Shown in pieces: positions 24,852 to 33,693 of a stretch of DNA of 64,000 nt (its first letter is position 1; each line of letters begins with the position of its first letter). The notes beneath the pieces are model-generated. The model was not told where the DNA came from. It saw nothing but the letters and a program-made list of their open reading frames with translations, and searched no databases. The position numbers and the translations under genes were made by a program. This DNA is from Clostridiaceae bacterium (GTDB lineage Bacteria > Bacillota > Clostridia > Lachnospirales > Lachnospiraceae), in contig CABIYE010000002.1 of assembly GCA_902362865.1 (NCBI GenBank), forward strand, positions 248,001 through 312,000, given 5' to 3'.

Positions 24852-25549
24852 ACGGGTGTCGCCTCCTCAAACAGCGGCTCGGCTGTATCTTCCGTGGTCG
24901 GCTGATCCGCATACTCCCCGGCACTCTGGTCAGCGTATGCCAGTTTGTTTCCCTCGACTGCTTCCATGTAGTGGCTTGCCTGTGTATCCGCAGAGTGGAG
25001 TGCCCAGATCATTGGGTATCGGTCTATGGCATTGTTTAATGAGAGTGTGTCGTTTTCTGTATATCCCATGTGCCACCTTATGGCGTATCGTTCGATCGGC
25101 TGCAGTTTCATGTATTCCTCAATCATCATGACCGACTTCTCTCCGTGTCCGTATGGGATTTTGTCGTCTACCGTAAATGCTTCGTACTGCTCCCATTTCC
25201 CATTGACCTTGCGGTTTCTGGTTTCCGTGGTGTAGAAGTAGGTCTTGCAGATGTCGTGCAGGAGTGCCATGATGATGATATTTTCCTCGGTCACTCTGGC
25301 AACCGGGACGCCCGCCACATCGTAGCTGTATGTTCCGTCCTCATTCTTCGTAAGGCTTCCCCTCAGTGCATCCAGTACATTAAGCGAATGCTGCAGCAGG
25401 CCGCCCGTGACTGAAAGGTGGAAGCGTGTACTTGCAGGTGCTGCGTACATATCGCTCTTTCTGATGAACGCCATCAGCCTGTCTGCGCCCTCCCTCTTTA
25501 CCTTTGCCATCTCTGCTTCAAATCTGTTGATGTTTGCCTGTCTGTCCAT
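24848..25549 (-). CDS. HD-domain phosphohydrolase
   Basis: A 233-residue protein from ATG 25549 after AAGGAG. HD-domain marks are HLSVTGGLLQHSLNVLDALR (first His), MALLHDICK (His-Asp) and later GHGEKSVMMIEEY and RWHMGYTENDTLSLNN. This matches phage HD hydrolases related to the TraI/YfbR groups. They probably hydrolyse nucleotides or small signals; the substrate cannot be told. The C-terminal 30 residues are acidic. It overlaps the upstream gene by 32 nt and the downstream one by 4 nt. Confidence 0.8.
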   Translation of the reverse strand: MDRQANINRFEAEMAKVKREGADRLMAFIRKSDMYAAPASTRFHLSVTGGLLQHSLNVLDALRGSLTKNEDGTYSYDVAGVPVARVTEENIIIMALLHDICKTYFYTTETRNRKVNGKWEQYEAFTVDDKIPYGHGEKSVMMIEEYMKLQPIERYAIRWHMGYTENDTLSLNNAIDRYPMIWALHSADTQASHYMEAVEGNKLAYADQSAGEYADQPTTEDTAEPLFEEATPV

Positions 25550-26150
25550 GTCCTGTTTCTCCTTCCTTTGCTCCTGCCAGTAAGCGGCACGCCCCGGCAG
25601 TAATGATTGTCCTCTGCTCTGATTTCCACTCCGGGTGCTTTTCCCAGAGGTTCTTTTCCTCATCCACCAAGAATTCATCTGTCAGTTCGTTGTAGATTCT
25701 TGGCGGTTGGTACGGTTCTTCCCAGTTCTCTGGGAGGACGTATAAGCAGCAGTATCCCTGCCAGTACGGTACCCACAGATTCCAGACCTGTGTATGCAGG
25801 CTTTCCGCTATCTGGAGGAATTTGTCCACGCTGTATTCTTTCGTGAGTGCGTTGCCCATTTCCCGGCTGACTCCTGCGACCTGCTTTTCCTTGATGAGCG
25901 TCTGGATGTCTGAGATCAGCTTCTGCCCTGCTTCATCGTTCCGAATGGCGATATCCTTTGTCAAAATCTCCGAAAGTATCCGATCTGCAGTTTCCTTGAT
26001 TTTTCCTTTCAGTTCCCGGTATGGTTTCTGGTACTTGGTCTTTAAGAGTTCCTTTGGCACTTTCTCATCGTTGCTCTTTAGACGCTGCACCCAGATCCTC
26101 AGTTTTTCCTCATCCGGCAGGCTATCCTCGCTTCTCTTTTCCTCTGCCAT
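25518..26150 (-). CDS. Phage protein, unknown
   Basis: A 210-residue protein from ATG 26150, with AAAGGAGG in front. The N-terminal 90 residues are highly charged and helical (DSLPDEEKLRIWVQRLKSND, ELKGKIKETADRILSEILTK). The C-terminal half has VWNLWVPYWQGYCCLYVLPE and NELTDEFLVDEEKNLWEKHP. No family recognised. It is the first gene downstream of the iteron region and overlaps the HD gene, so it may belong to the replication module. Confidence 0.55.
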   Translation of the reverse strand: MAEEKRSEDSLPDEEKLRIWVQRLKSNDEKVPKELLKTKYQKPYRELKGKIKETADRILSEILTKDIAIRNDEAGQKLISDIQTLIKEKQVAGVSREMGNALTKEYSVDKFLQIAESLHTQVWNLWVPYWQGYCCLYVLPENWEEPYQPPRIYNELTDEFLVDEEKNLWEKHPEWKSEQRTIITAGACRLLAGAKEGETGHGQTGKHQQI

Positions 26151-26167
26151 CTGCGTCCTCCTTTCCG

Positions 26168-26589
26168 ATTGAACACCTATTTCCCCGATTTCCTTACCGC
26201 ACACCTTTTTTGAAATTAGGTGTTCGGTCAAAAAGCCTTATTTTATGCAGGTTTGAGGGGTCTACTAAACACCTAACACCTAATTTTTGAAATACACCTT
26301 GTTTTTTTAGCAAATTCTGTGACTTGGGGTAGTCACAAGTCACAAGATTTTCCGTGAAACAGTAAAATATTGAAAATAGGTGTTTTAGGTGTTTAGTAAC
26401 CTCTTAAAGCCTTGATTTTACTGGCTTTTTCACTAAACACCTAACCGAACACCTAACTGAACACCTAATTTTAGGTGTGCGGTTTTTTAAGATTTTTTAT
26501 AAGTTTTTCGCAATTTTGGTCACAGGATTTCGGGCCACAGGATTTTTCTGCTCCCTCCAATCTTGTGACTTTTTTGCAAATCCTGTGAC
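26168..26589. other. Iteron-rich intergenic region, candidate prophage replication origin
   Basis: No gene is seen. The heptamer AACACCT or its complement AGGTGTT occurs exactly at 26172, 26218, 26268, 26275, 26378, 26387, 26436, 26448 and 26460, with AGGTGTG at 26473. The copies at 26436-26466 are spaced 12 bp apart. A second family, consensus AAATC(C/T)TGTGACT, occurs six times in both orientations (TGTGAC cores at 26318, 26332, 26339, 26519, 26564, 26584). Between them are A/T-rich tracts (26480-26515) suited to unwinding. It lies directly downstream of the primase/helicase gene. The arrangement is that of an iteron origin; this is inferred from sequence only. Confidence 0.7.
26461..26478. 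repeat. Perfect palindrome of the iteron motif
   Basis: ACACCTAA (26461-26468), TT, TTAGGTGT (26471-26478). It joins the last direct iteron to an inverted copy, so one dyad could bind a dimer. Confidence 0.75.
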
Positions 26590-29327
26590 TATTTGAAAGG
26601 CAGTTCATTCGCCATGTCATCCGTGATCTGCATGAAGCCATCGTCTGCCCCTGTTCCCGGCAGGCTCATCTGCTGTGCGATTTCTTCCTCCTCCATCAGT
26701 GGGTCTTTTTCCTCAGCCAGTGCGCCGAGGTGGAACTCCACAAACCTGCAGTTTCGGTTGTTGAACCACTTCGTGACGGAGTTCTTGGTGCTGCCATCCT
26801 TTAAAACCGACACCCCGATCAATCCTTTGTCTGCGAGGTATTTCAGCGTCTTTCTGGATGAGTACCCTGCTTTCGTCAGTGCCTGCGTCAGCATGGATGG
26901 GAAGATATAGGCGTTTTTGTTCTGGATCATACCAAGGCACGTTCCGAACGCTTTCTCTCCGAAACTGTCCTTGTTTGAGAGTATCCAGTCCACTATAAAC
27001 TGGGTCGCATTTTCATTAACATCCCCAGTATCTGCGTTCATCTGCTCCTGCAGGATGTTCTTTGCCATCTCCTTGGCTCTTTCCCATGAAACCGTATCAA
27101 TCTGCAGTGTTTCCGTATTATTTTTAGAGAATTCGTTATCAAATTCCCCATTTTCGTATCGTTTCAGCCATTCTCCGTTATGAAACATCCACGTATCGAT
27201 GATGGCATCAGCCAGTGCCACCGCTGCAATCCCGGCAATATGCGACCCGCTTTTGCCCCTGCTTAAACCGTAGACGTACTTGGTCATTTCTTCGTATTTC
27301 TCCACGATGCTCCGCTCATCCGTGTGCAGGAGCATTCCGATATATGCCGGCCCCGCCCATCCGCAGTTCATCGTGGACTGTTGGTGCATCACGGACGCAT
27401 CCCTCTCATCGTCAAAGGGTCCTCCGTAAATTTCAAGCACACGGGTGCTGACGCCAGTCTGGCTCGTTTCCGTGGAGAGCGGTTCTTCCCCGGTCGCCAG
27501 TGCCACCGTCCTCCATGTCTGGAGTGCTTGGATTCCTCCGCTCTTTGCCCCTCGTATCTTTCCTGTTCCGCTTGAAATCATGTAGACGATCTTCTCCAGT
27601 GAGTTCTGGTTGTTCCCTGCGAGCTGCCTTTCATCTATTCCGAGTGGCAGGTCGCAATAAAATGATGCAGTTCTCTCCAAGCCTACTTGCGTGGCGTTAA
27701 AATTGACCATCAGCCTTTCCGGGTCGCCCCATGCAGAGAGTGCCGCCTTTAATGCTGCGGTCTTGCCACCCTTAGAGCCGCCCCAGTTGTAAACAAAGAA
27801 TATCCTTTGCTTGATGATCCGCAGGAGAGGGGCAGTGAAACTGGCCGCCAGTATGAAGCGGAATTTGTCACGTTCCCTGTGCGGTTTCATAGTGTCCATC
27901 CAGTCTTTCATCGTTCCGTTCTGGCAGTATGCCGCTGCCATGCCCCTCTGTGATGGGTCAATGTCGAGGACGATGTCTTTATCATGCCCCGGTATGAACC
28001 GCTTTCCTGCCTGCCACCCGAATGTGCCTGTGGAATCTGCCTTTTTTATGATGTCTATGTTCTCCGCTTCCAGTGCGGAAAGGAATTTGACGATGTGCTT
28101 TGCGTTCTCGCTTGTCACGGTGCATCCTAAGTCTGCCAGTGCTGTGATTCCTCTTGATGTGAAGATGGTGCTGCGTGGATAGATTGCCCTGTTCCACTGC
28201 CCATCTCTTTTGAATGCGACCTCTATCTTTTCTTCTCCTGTTTCCATGCTCCGAAGCCTTTGGGTAATGATAATCGGTGTCCGGCATACCATGACCGGGG
28301 CATACTTCTTTTCATCTATCATGCTGATTCCCTTGTCGGAATAAATCCATCCCTCCGGCTGCCTTAAGTTCACAGGTGCGCCCTCGACTGCCTCCGGGAT
28401 CGCATCGTCATCTATATCAATCTGCTCTGCGTTGCTGATTGCTTTCAATATCTTTGCGGCGGCATCCTCTTTTCCATACTTCATATAAACTTCGGACGGG
28501 TCCTTGCACCCCAGTGTCCGGCAGCTCCATTTGTAAACCTCTCCAATAAATCCGCCTTCCCTGAGTGCCCTCGTGACTTTGGCGAGGAATGTTTCCCCGC
28601 CCTTGTCCGGCTCCACATGGATATAGATTTTCAGATCCTGCAGAAGCACCGCCCACGAGGAGCGCATCATGGACGCCCCCGGTACTCCGAGTGTGCTGAT
28701 CCCCATATACCACATGGACTGGCTGTCGCTCTCTCCCTCTACCAGTGCGGCGTATCCGATCTTTCGAACGGATTCCAGTTTCCACGCACCGTACAGACAG
28801 ATGTCTTTTCCTGCCCCATACTTCCATCGGAACTGCTTGTCTGCATATCTCTTTCGGTATGTGGCTTCGACCCCATCTTCCCGGTAGTACGGTATGTGTA
28901 TGTACTGGATTCCGTCACGGTCTTTCTTGGTCTGCAGGCAGCATTGGTCTTTGAGCCATTCTTCCGGCAGCCGCTTTTCAAATGCGTACTGCGCTACCGT
29001 ATAACTGGCGAGACCGCTTTTCTTTGCCTTCGGTTTTTCCTGCGGCTCCTGCAGTGCACCGTATTTCGCCAGAATCTGCTTATAGGCTTCATGATTGTCC
29101 AGTCCGTTCAGCTCGGCATAAAATGTAATAAAATTGCCGCCCCTGTCCTCTGCGTGGCACTTCCATTGCCCGGTCTTTAAATCCACCGAGAAAGAATTAT
29201 TCCTGTCATCATGGAACGGACATAGCCCTGTGAGGTTGTCGCCTGTGATCTTGTGCTTTTTGATAACGGAGCAGTATTCAGTTTTATAATCTACCAAACG
29301 GTCTAAATCGACCTCCGCTGCCTGCAT
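26589..29327 (-). CDS. CHC2 zinc-finger primase fused to DUF927-type helicase
   Basis: A 912-residue replication protein. The N-terminal zinc finger is CPFHD (36-40) with CHAEDRGG (57-64), as in DnaG-type primases. A TOPRIM-like LVEGESDS follows at 195-202 with HVEPDKGGE near 240. The C-terminal half is a DUF927 ATPase: Walker A GGSKGGKT at 516-523 and GLERTASFYCDLPLGIDERQ after it. A single polypeptide with primase and helicase activity drives replication of many prophages. Its stop codon lies at the edge of the candidate origin, and one repeat overlaps it. Confidence 0.9.
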   Translation of the reverse strand: MQAAEVDLDRLVDYKTEYCSVIKKHKITGDNLTGLCPFHDDRNNSFSVDLKTGQWKCHAEDRGGNFITFYAELNGLDNHEAYKQILAKYGALQEPQEKPKAKKSGLASYTVAQYAFEKRLPEEWLKDQCCLQTKKDRDGIQYIHIPYYREDGVEATYRKRYADKQFRWKYGAGKDICLYGAWKLESVRKIGYAALVEGESDSQSMWYMGISTLGVPGASMMRSSWAVLLQDLKIYIHVEPDKGGETFLAKVTRALREGGFIGEVYKWSCRTLGCKDPSEVYMKYGKEDAAAKILKAISNAEQIDIDDDAIPEAVEGAPVNLRQPEGWIYSDKGISMIDEKKYAPVMVCRTPIIITQRLRSMETGEEKIEVAFKRDGQWNRAIYPRSTIFTSRGITALADLGCTVTSENAKHIVKFLSALEAENIDIIKKADSTGTFGWQAGKRFIPGHDKDIVLDIDPSQRGMAAAYCQNGTMKDWMDTMKPHRERDKFRFILAASFTAPLLRIIKQRIFFVYNWGGSKGGKTAALKAALSAWGDPERLMVNFNATQVGLERTASFYCDLPLGIDERQLAGNNQNSLEKIVYMISSGTGKIRGAKSGGIQALQTWRTVALATGEEPLSTETSQTGVSTRVLEIYGGPFDDERDASVMHQQSTMNCGWAGPAYIGMLLHTDERSIVEKYEEMTKYVYGLSRGKSGSHIAGIAAVALADAIIDTWMFHNGEWLKRYENGEFDNEFSKNNTETLQIDTVSWERAKEMAKNILQEQMNADTGDVNENATQFIVDWILSNKDSFGEKAFGTCLGMIQNKNAYIFPSMLTQALTKAGYSSRKTLKYLADKGLIGVSVLKDGSTKNSVTKWFNNRNCRFVEFHLGALAEEKDPLMEEEEIAQQMSLPGTGADDGFMQITDDMANELPFK

Positions 29328-29328
29328 A

Positions 29329-29964
29329 TCATCGCTCCATTCTATCCATTACGATTTTCTCGGCTTCCTGCCTTGTGTAATTCTTCACGCTTCCCTCTAG
29401 GAGCAGCGTTTCCGTCATGTATTTGATTTCCTCCTGCATTCCCTCGCTGATCACTCCGTCCACGGTTACCACATGAAAAGTCACGCAGAGGTCCATGAGC
29501 CGCTTTCCTGCGCCCATTCCGAAGTACCGCTCATCCGGCAGGTTGTCATCCATAAATCGTGGGAAGTAAAGGTGCGGTGCGATGGGAATTGCCCCTGCGG
29601 CCGCAATCATTCGGCAGGTATGCTTTGCCATCTCGATGTTCATCTGCAGCTGCTCCCTTGTGTCTGCACGGTATCTGGAGCAGATATATATCATCGGCAT
29701 GAGGGCAGGGTTCTTATTCGTCCTTTGTCCTGCGTAACACTGCCCCGCATAGATCCATGGTGCATAAGGGTGTTCCCTGCGGATCGTATCATAAATGGGC
29801 AGACCGCCGACAATGTCAGCCACTTCGCTCATCTGTATCATAGAGTCATTCTGATTTCCTGCGTTTTCTCTGAAATGAAACATGGTTTCCCGGTCAATCT
29901 TCTCCCCGGTCTGCAGGCAGTCTTTTGGCAGCGTTGTATTCCAGTCGCCATATAATGGTTTCAT
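29329..29964 (-). CDS. DUF4406/DUF7768-type protein (nucleoside deoxyribosyltransferase-like)
   Basis: A 211-residue protein. From about residue 90 it reads MIYICSRYRADTREQLQMNI, then AGAIPIAPHLYFPRFMDD, KRLMDLCVTFHVVT and ISEGMQEEI. These are marks of a Rossmann-like family related to nucleoside 2-deoxyribosyltransferases that is frequent in phage replication modules. The N-terminal 80 residues are an extra domain (DVNTTLPKD-like start, VADIVGGLPIYDTIRREH). Catalysis is not proven for this family. It ends 1 nt before the primase start. Confidence 0.7.
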   Translation of the reverse strand: MKPLYGDWNTTLPKDCLQTGEKIDRETMFHFRENAGNQNDSMIQMSEVADIVGGLPIYDTIRREHPYAPWIYAGQCYAGQRTNKNPALMPMIYICSRYRADTREQLQMNIEMAKHTCRMIAAAGAIPIAPHLYFPRFMDDNLPDERYFGMGAGKRLMDLCVTFHVVTVDGVISEGMQEEIKYMTETLLLEGSVKNYTRQEAEKIVMDRMER

Positions 29965-29986
29965 GTGCTGTGCCTCCTATCTTTGC

Positions 29987-30008
29987 GAGGAGCGGTTTCC
30001 CGCTCCTC
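29987..30008 (-). terminator. Intergenic hairpin without T-tract
   Basis: GAGGAGCGG (29987-29995), TTTC, CCGCTCCTC (30000-30008) form a 9-bp perfect GC-rich stem between two genes. No run of T follows on the minus strand, so it more likely protects or processes mRNA than terminates. Confidence 0.45.
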
Positions 30009-30015
30009 CATGCTT

Positions 30016-30795
30016 TTAATTAAAGGGCAGGTTTTCCTGCGCTCCCTCTACGCTCTGAAATTCCGAAGAGTCCACGGGTGCAGCGACATTATAGTCTGCT
30101 TCATCCACTTCCGGGATATTTCCTGCCATTGCTTTGACATTCTCGACCATGGCTTTCACTTCCACCCTCTGCTCATCCGTCAGCTTGCCGACAAATGCAA
30201 AGGCTGCCCTTGAATATGTGATTCCGTCTGAGGATTTCTCTTTTTTCAGTGTGATCTTGGTCACTGCGTCATAGCAGCGGAGTCCTTTCAGCAGGATTTT
30301 CTTTCCGATGTAATCCCGGATGTATTTCAGCGAGGTCGGAGGCAATGCAAGGATGATCGGCACGGGGTTGTTCTCCTGCAGGATGTAGCATCTGTGGATG
30401 TTTTTGCAGGCTTTTCCTGTACCGTTGCTCCCGAACTGGTTATGAGGGCATCTGCTGCAGTCATGGATTTCCCCGGTCGCTCTCTCCACACCCTGCTTGC
30501 CATCGTGGCTTGAGCAGTCTGGCTGTTCGTTGCCTCCGCTATACTGTTCTGCCCAGTACACGTTTACCGGGTGGTGGTGCAGGATCACGCCAGTGAGGTC
30601 TGTGCTCATCACAGGCTCGTCCTCGGTTTCTCCCGGCAGTTCAAAGGCAAGGCCGCCTCCGCTCGGTATTTTTGCCCTCTCAAACGGAATATTTCCCAGT
30701 CCGTCCATTTCCTCGGCGATTGCTTCTGCCAGTTCCCCGGTCAGCGTGACCAGTTCAAACTTCTTTCCTGTTACTGCTACTTCGTTCTTTGCCAT
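30016..30795 (-). CDS. Phage protein with Cys/His cluster, possible ssDNA-binding protein
   Basis: A 259-residue protein. The N-terminal 80 residues are beta-rich (FELVTLTGELAEAIAEEMDG), then a Cys/His cluster (DCSSHDG ... DCSRCPHNQFG ... CKNIHRCYIL) suggests a metal site. A folded part follows (VPIILALPPTSLKYIRDYIG). The C-terminus is acidic and ends NLPFN, similar to the acidic hydrophobic tip of single-strand DNA binding proteins. With primase and helicase neighbours, a replication role is likely, but I cannot name the family. Confidence 0.55.
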   Translation of the reverse strand: MAKNEVAVTGKKFELVTLTGELAEAIAEEMDGLGNIPFERAKIPSGGGLAFELPGETEDEPVMSTDLTGVILHHHPVNVYWAEQYSGGNEQPDCSSHDGKQGVERATGEIHDCSRCPHNQFGSNGTGKACKNIHRCYILQENNPVPIILALPPTSLKYIRDYIGKKILLKGLRCYDAVTKITLKKEKSSDGITYSRAAFAFVGKLTDEQRVEVKAMVENVKAMAGNIPEVDEADYNVAAPVDSSEFQSVEGAQENLPFN

Positions 30796-30798
30796 GAC

Positions 30799-31266
30799 TT
30801 AGTCCTCCTCGCTTTCTGCTTCCCCGGCTTCCTCGAAGCCTTCGCTATCTTCCTGCTGCTGTTCTTCTGCTTCCATCAATTCTTCCAGTGGGGTCGGTCT
30901 GCTTTCCCCATAGTAGAGGTCGTCCATGATCCTCTGGCTCTGCGCCGCCAGTTTGATTGCCTCCACTGCCACCTCGACCGCTGAATTGTAAAGGCTGCCT
31001 ACCACGTTCAGCACATCGCCATCTCCGTTTGGAAGCAATTTCAGCAGGTCATCCATATCCGTTTTGGTTGATTTCATTTTCCCCTGCAGTGCGGAGTATC
31101 CTTCCGCTGCGATTCCGTATCCCTCGTGTCTGTTCTTTACGTTAGTGGGGTTCTGATATTCCTTGATTTGGTTCAGTGCAAACTTGGCGGCCGCCTGCAT
31201 ATTTTCCTTTAAGTCACGGTCGCTCTCTAGAGTGACGTCAAATTCCATCTGTTCATAATCTGCCAT
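30799..31266 (-). CDS. Phage protein, unknown, acidic C-terminus
   Basis: A 155-residue, strongly helical acidic protein (RDLKENMQAAAKFALNQIKE, YNSAVEVAVEAIKLAAQSQR). The last 35 residues are nearly all Glu/Asp/Gln/Ser. No family recognised. It lies 3 nt before the possible ssDNA-binding protein and 4 nt after the next gene, so it is part of the replication operon. Confidence 0.55.
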   Translation of the reverse strand: MADYEQMEFDVTLESDRDLKENMQAAAKFALNQIKEYQNPTNVKNRHEGYGIAAEGYSALQGKMKSTKTDMDDLLKLLPNGDGDVLNVVGSLYNSAVEVAVEAIKLAAQSQRIMDDLYYGESRPTPLEELMEAEEQQQEDSEGFEEAGEAESEED

Positions 31267-31270
31267 AGCC

Positions 31271-31741
31271 TTATGCCCCCTTTGCTGCTTTCGCCCGGTT
31301 CAGTGCCTTGGTGTTGGCTTTCCTCTTGGATACCTTGAGTTCCGAATAAACCGACAGCACCTCTGCCAGTTCTTCCGGCAATTCCCCATCATTCTCTGCG
31401 CTCAGATTGTTCATGGCAGAATCAAGCGTCCGTGGATCAACTTTCTCTGTGATGAGGTGTCCGAATCCCTGCTCTCTGAGTACATCAAAGAATACCAATC
31501 CTTTTTCCATCAGTTTTTCTTCTGAAATCTTGGAGTATCTCGTTTTCTCCTGCAGGCTGTACTTGAAACCGTCCACTGTGGTATCCGGCTTTTCCTCATC
31601 TATCATCTGCTGTGCGATCTCCTGCTCCATGTTTTTCAGCTGCTCGTTGTTTGCCTTGGTCTGCTTTTCCAGTTCGTCTTTTCTGTCGAGCAGTTCCTTG
31701 TAGGCTCTGACTTTGTCGTCCAGTGTCATTACCGCTTCCAT
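31271..31741 (-). CDS. Coiled-coil phage protein (Gp157-like)
   Basis: A 156-residue protein from ATG 31741 (MEAVMTLDDKVRAYKELLDR) after AAAGGAGG. Residues 8-50 form a coiled coil (KDELEKQTKANNEQLKNMEQ), then DTTVDGFKYSLQEKTRYSKI. The length, coiled coil and position resemble siphovirus Gp157-type proteins. That call is weak. The C-terminus is basic (SKRKANTKALNRAKAAKG). Confidence 0.5.
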   Translation of the reverse strand: MEAVMTLDDKVRAYKELLDRKDELEKQTKANNEQLKNMEQEIAQQMIDEEKPDTTVDGFKYSLQEKTRYSKISEEKLMEKGLVFFDVLREQGFGHLITEKVDPRTLDSAMNNLSAENDGELPEELAEVLSVYSELKVSKRKANTKALNRAKAAKGA

Positions 31742-31760
31742 TGTTGCTCCTCCTTTGGTT

Positions 31761-32324
31761 TTATAATTCATTTCCCCACTGATCCCAACCGTCACGCTCC
31801 GTCCGTGCGAAGAGTTCCAGTTTCTTTGCCTGCGGGAAAAATGCTTCTAACATCTGATAAGCGCATTCCGGCTTCCTGCTATGGCATCTCCTGCTGTTCT
31901 CCCGGAGGATGGTGGAAAACGCCCCGCGCTTATCCCTGTCCGGGAGGATGATGTTTCCTTTTTTGAAAAACCACAGCAGGTACTCATGTGCAAACCGCAC
32001 CGTGTAAGCGGGTGCCGGCCCGTTGCCCTTATCCCATATCAGCCTTGCGTGGAGTCTGTATCCAAGCAGGCTCATGATTTCCTCTGTCTGCGGCAGGTAC
32101 TTGTCTATCGTCCACATGAACACGTTGTGCTTTTCGTTCATCAGATTCCCTGTGACGAAATTATGCAGTTCCATGATTCCGGGGACGTCCATGGTGTCGT
32201 ATGGCACGGTCATCCCGGTGGAGTTTGGTCTGGCTGCTTTCCTGCCACCCCTACCCTGTTGCCATGGCGGGTCTGTATAGAGGATGTCGTATTTTTCTTC
32301 TGTCGTGAAAATATCAATCTTCAT
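31761..32324 (-). CDS. MT-A70 family adenine methyltransferase
   Basis: A 187-residue protein with the catalytic DPPW at residues 18-21 (YDILYTDPPWQQG), followed by NVFMWTIDKYLPQTEEIMSL, HEYLLWFFKKG and the closing PQAKKLELFARTERDGWDQW. These are MT-A70 marks; phage members methylate adenine N6 in DNA. It is a short family member without a target-recognition insert. It overlaps the upstream zinc protein by 4 nt. It probably protects phage DNA from host restriction. Confidence 0.9.
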   Translation of the reverse strand: MKIDIFTTEEKYDILYTDPPWQQGRGGRKAARPNSTGMTVPYDTMDVPGIMELHNFVTGNLMNEKHNVFMWTIDKYLPQTEEIMSLLGYRLHARLIWDKGNGPAPAYTVRFAHEYLLWFFKKGNIILPDRDKRGAFSTILRENSRRCHSRKPECAYQMLEAFFPQAKKLELFARTERDGWDQWGNEL

Positions 32325-32542
32325 AATGGCATCCCCTCGCTATCTTCCTGTTTTTCGTATTCTTCCATTGTTGGACGCTGACCGTCCAAATCATCCCGTA
32401 CATACGGTTTTCCGTTTTTACGCTCCCAGTTTGCTCGATAGCAATTTCTGCAGGTACACCTGCCAGACAACCATCTCATTTCTCCCCAGTATTCTGGCTC
32501 TCCACACCCTTTGCAGATTACGATTCTGTCCATTTCATCCAT
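32321..32542 (-). CDS. Small zinc-finger protein
   Basis: A 73-residue protein from ATG 32542 (8 nt after GGAG; an ATG two codons earlier is too close to that site). It carries CKGCGEPEYWGEM and then CTCRNCYRANWERKNGKPY, four or five cysteines typical of a zinc ribbon in small phage proteins. It overlaps both neighbours by a few bases. Function unknown. Confidence 0.65.
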   Translation of the reverse strand: MDEMDRIVICKGCGEPEYWGEMRWLSGRCTCRNCYRANWERKNGKPYVRDDLDGQRPTMEEYEKQEDSEGMPL

Positions 32543-32547
32543 GTACA

Positions 32548-33693
32548 TCACTCCATTTCATCAATAAGGTTTCTTATCTCCGCTTTTGCTTCATCCGGCA
32601 GTTTTGCTGAGTATATGTCGTACCATCTATTAAACTTATCTTTCAGTGTTATGATGTGGGTGGGTGGAATCTCCATGAGTTCCTTGATTCGCTTATCTTT
32701 TTCGTTTTTCAAAAGTTTTGCTACTCCAGTTGGCACTACTACTGGATTTCCGCCATATGCTTTAACCTTTTTAATATCTTCCTGCGAATCCACCGGGATG
32801 GAATAAGGCTGTGGGTTCTGTTTATCAAATGATTCAATCAACATTTCCTGCACTTTTTTCACATCGTTCTGGTATGTGTTGAATTCAAAATGGTATACGT
32901 CATCCACTCTTTCCTCTACCATTTTCCTAACCGTTTCTATTGGTATGCCGCCTTTTACCATCGCTTCAGCAATCATGAGGGAAGTGATTTCTCCGACATT
33001 CCAACTGTCGCAGGTTTTCCGGTCACGCTCTAAACGTATGTACTTTGGTTTGAAATTGTATCCATACCGCAGATCGCTGTTACAGTCCACAAATAACCCA
33101 TTAACATACACCTCTCCTGCGTAGTCCTCATCTATTATGATTTCTCCATAGTTCGTTTCCACTTTCTCGTAGTCGTATCCGCTTAAGTCGATCCAGACTT
33201 TGTATAAATCATTGAATTCTTCTTTTGTTACATTCCCAACCTCAATGCACAGCCCTGCTTCGTCCGTATCCTGTTTACTGACATAAAATGCAAGTATTTT
33301 TTCAAGCCACTTTTCAGAATTTTTAAACCTCGATTTCCAAACTTCTCTCTTCTCGTTATTGTATATTGTGAAAGTCTTCCCAAGCCTGTTTAATACAAGT
33401 GCTGCTATTTTATATCCCTCTCCAAACTGACCGACCGTATCCTCATTGTTCGCTTTGTTGCTTCTTCCCAAAAGCAATGTATTTATTTTCAAAACAGATT
33501 TGCGATTGATAAGCCTGAGTGCTTTTTCTTTTGCGTTGTATTCAACTTTGAATTTGTTCTCTTTATCCAATATCTCTTGGTCTGTTCCATTTTGGATCAG
33601 TTCCCGGATTGCATCATTAAAAGTCCAGTCTGATACATAATTTGGGGTTAATGTCAATTCATAACAAGTTGCATTGTTTTTCATCTCATCCAT
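32548..33693 (-). CDS. GHKL-type ATPase domain protein
   Basis: A 381-residue protein from ATG 33693, which overlaps the helicase stop. The N-terminal domain has Bergerat-fold ATPase motifs: N box RELIQNGTD (residues 31-39) and G2-like VGQFGEGYKIAAL (87-99). The remainder is unknown (EYVNGLFVDC-like strands, MIAEAMVKGGIPIETVRKMV). GHKL proteins include HSP90, MutL, gyrase B and MORC ATPases. A free-standing phage member beside an SNF2 helicase and methyltransferases is unusual. I cannot tell the function; DNA metabolism or anti-defence are possible. Confidence 0.7.
   Translation of the reverse strand: MDEMKNNATCYELTLTPNYVSDWTFNDAIRELIQNGTDQEILDKENKFKVEYNAKEKALRLINRKSVLKINTLLLGRSNKANNEDTVGQFGEGYKIAALVLNRLGKTFTIYNNEKREVWKSRFKNSEKWLEKILAFYVSKQDTDEAGLCIEVGNVTKEEFNDLYKVWIDLSGYDYEKVETNYGEIIIDEDYAGEVYVNGLFVDCNSDLRYGYNFKPKYIRLERDRKTCDSWNVGEITSLMIAEAMVKGGIPIETVRKMVEERVDDVYHFEFNTYQNDVKKVQEMLIESFDKQNPQPYSIPVDSQEDIKKVKAYGGNPVVVPTGVAKLLKNEKDKRIKELMEIPPTHIITLKDKFNRWYDIYSAKLPDEAKAEIRNLIDEME

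Noticed and set aside
26341..26480. CRISPR-like array
   Set aside because: The repeats are 7 to 14 bp with irregular spacing and both orientations, as in an origin, not 25-40 bp repeats with unique spacers.
28617..29180. 187-residue plus-strand frame
   Set aside because: Antisense to the primase TOPRIM and zinc-finger regions, whose motifs are clear.
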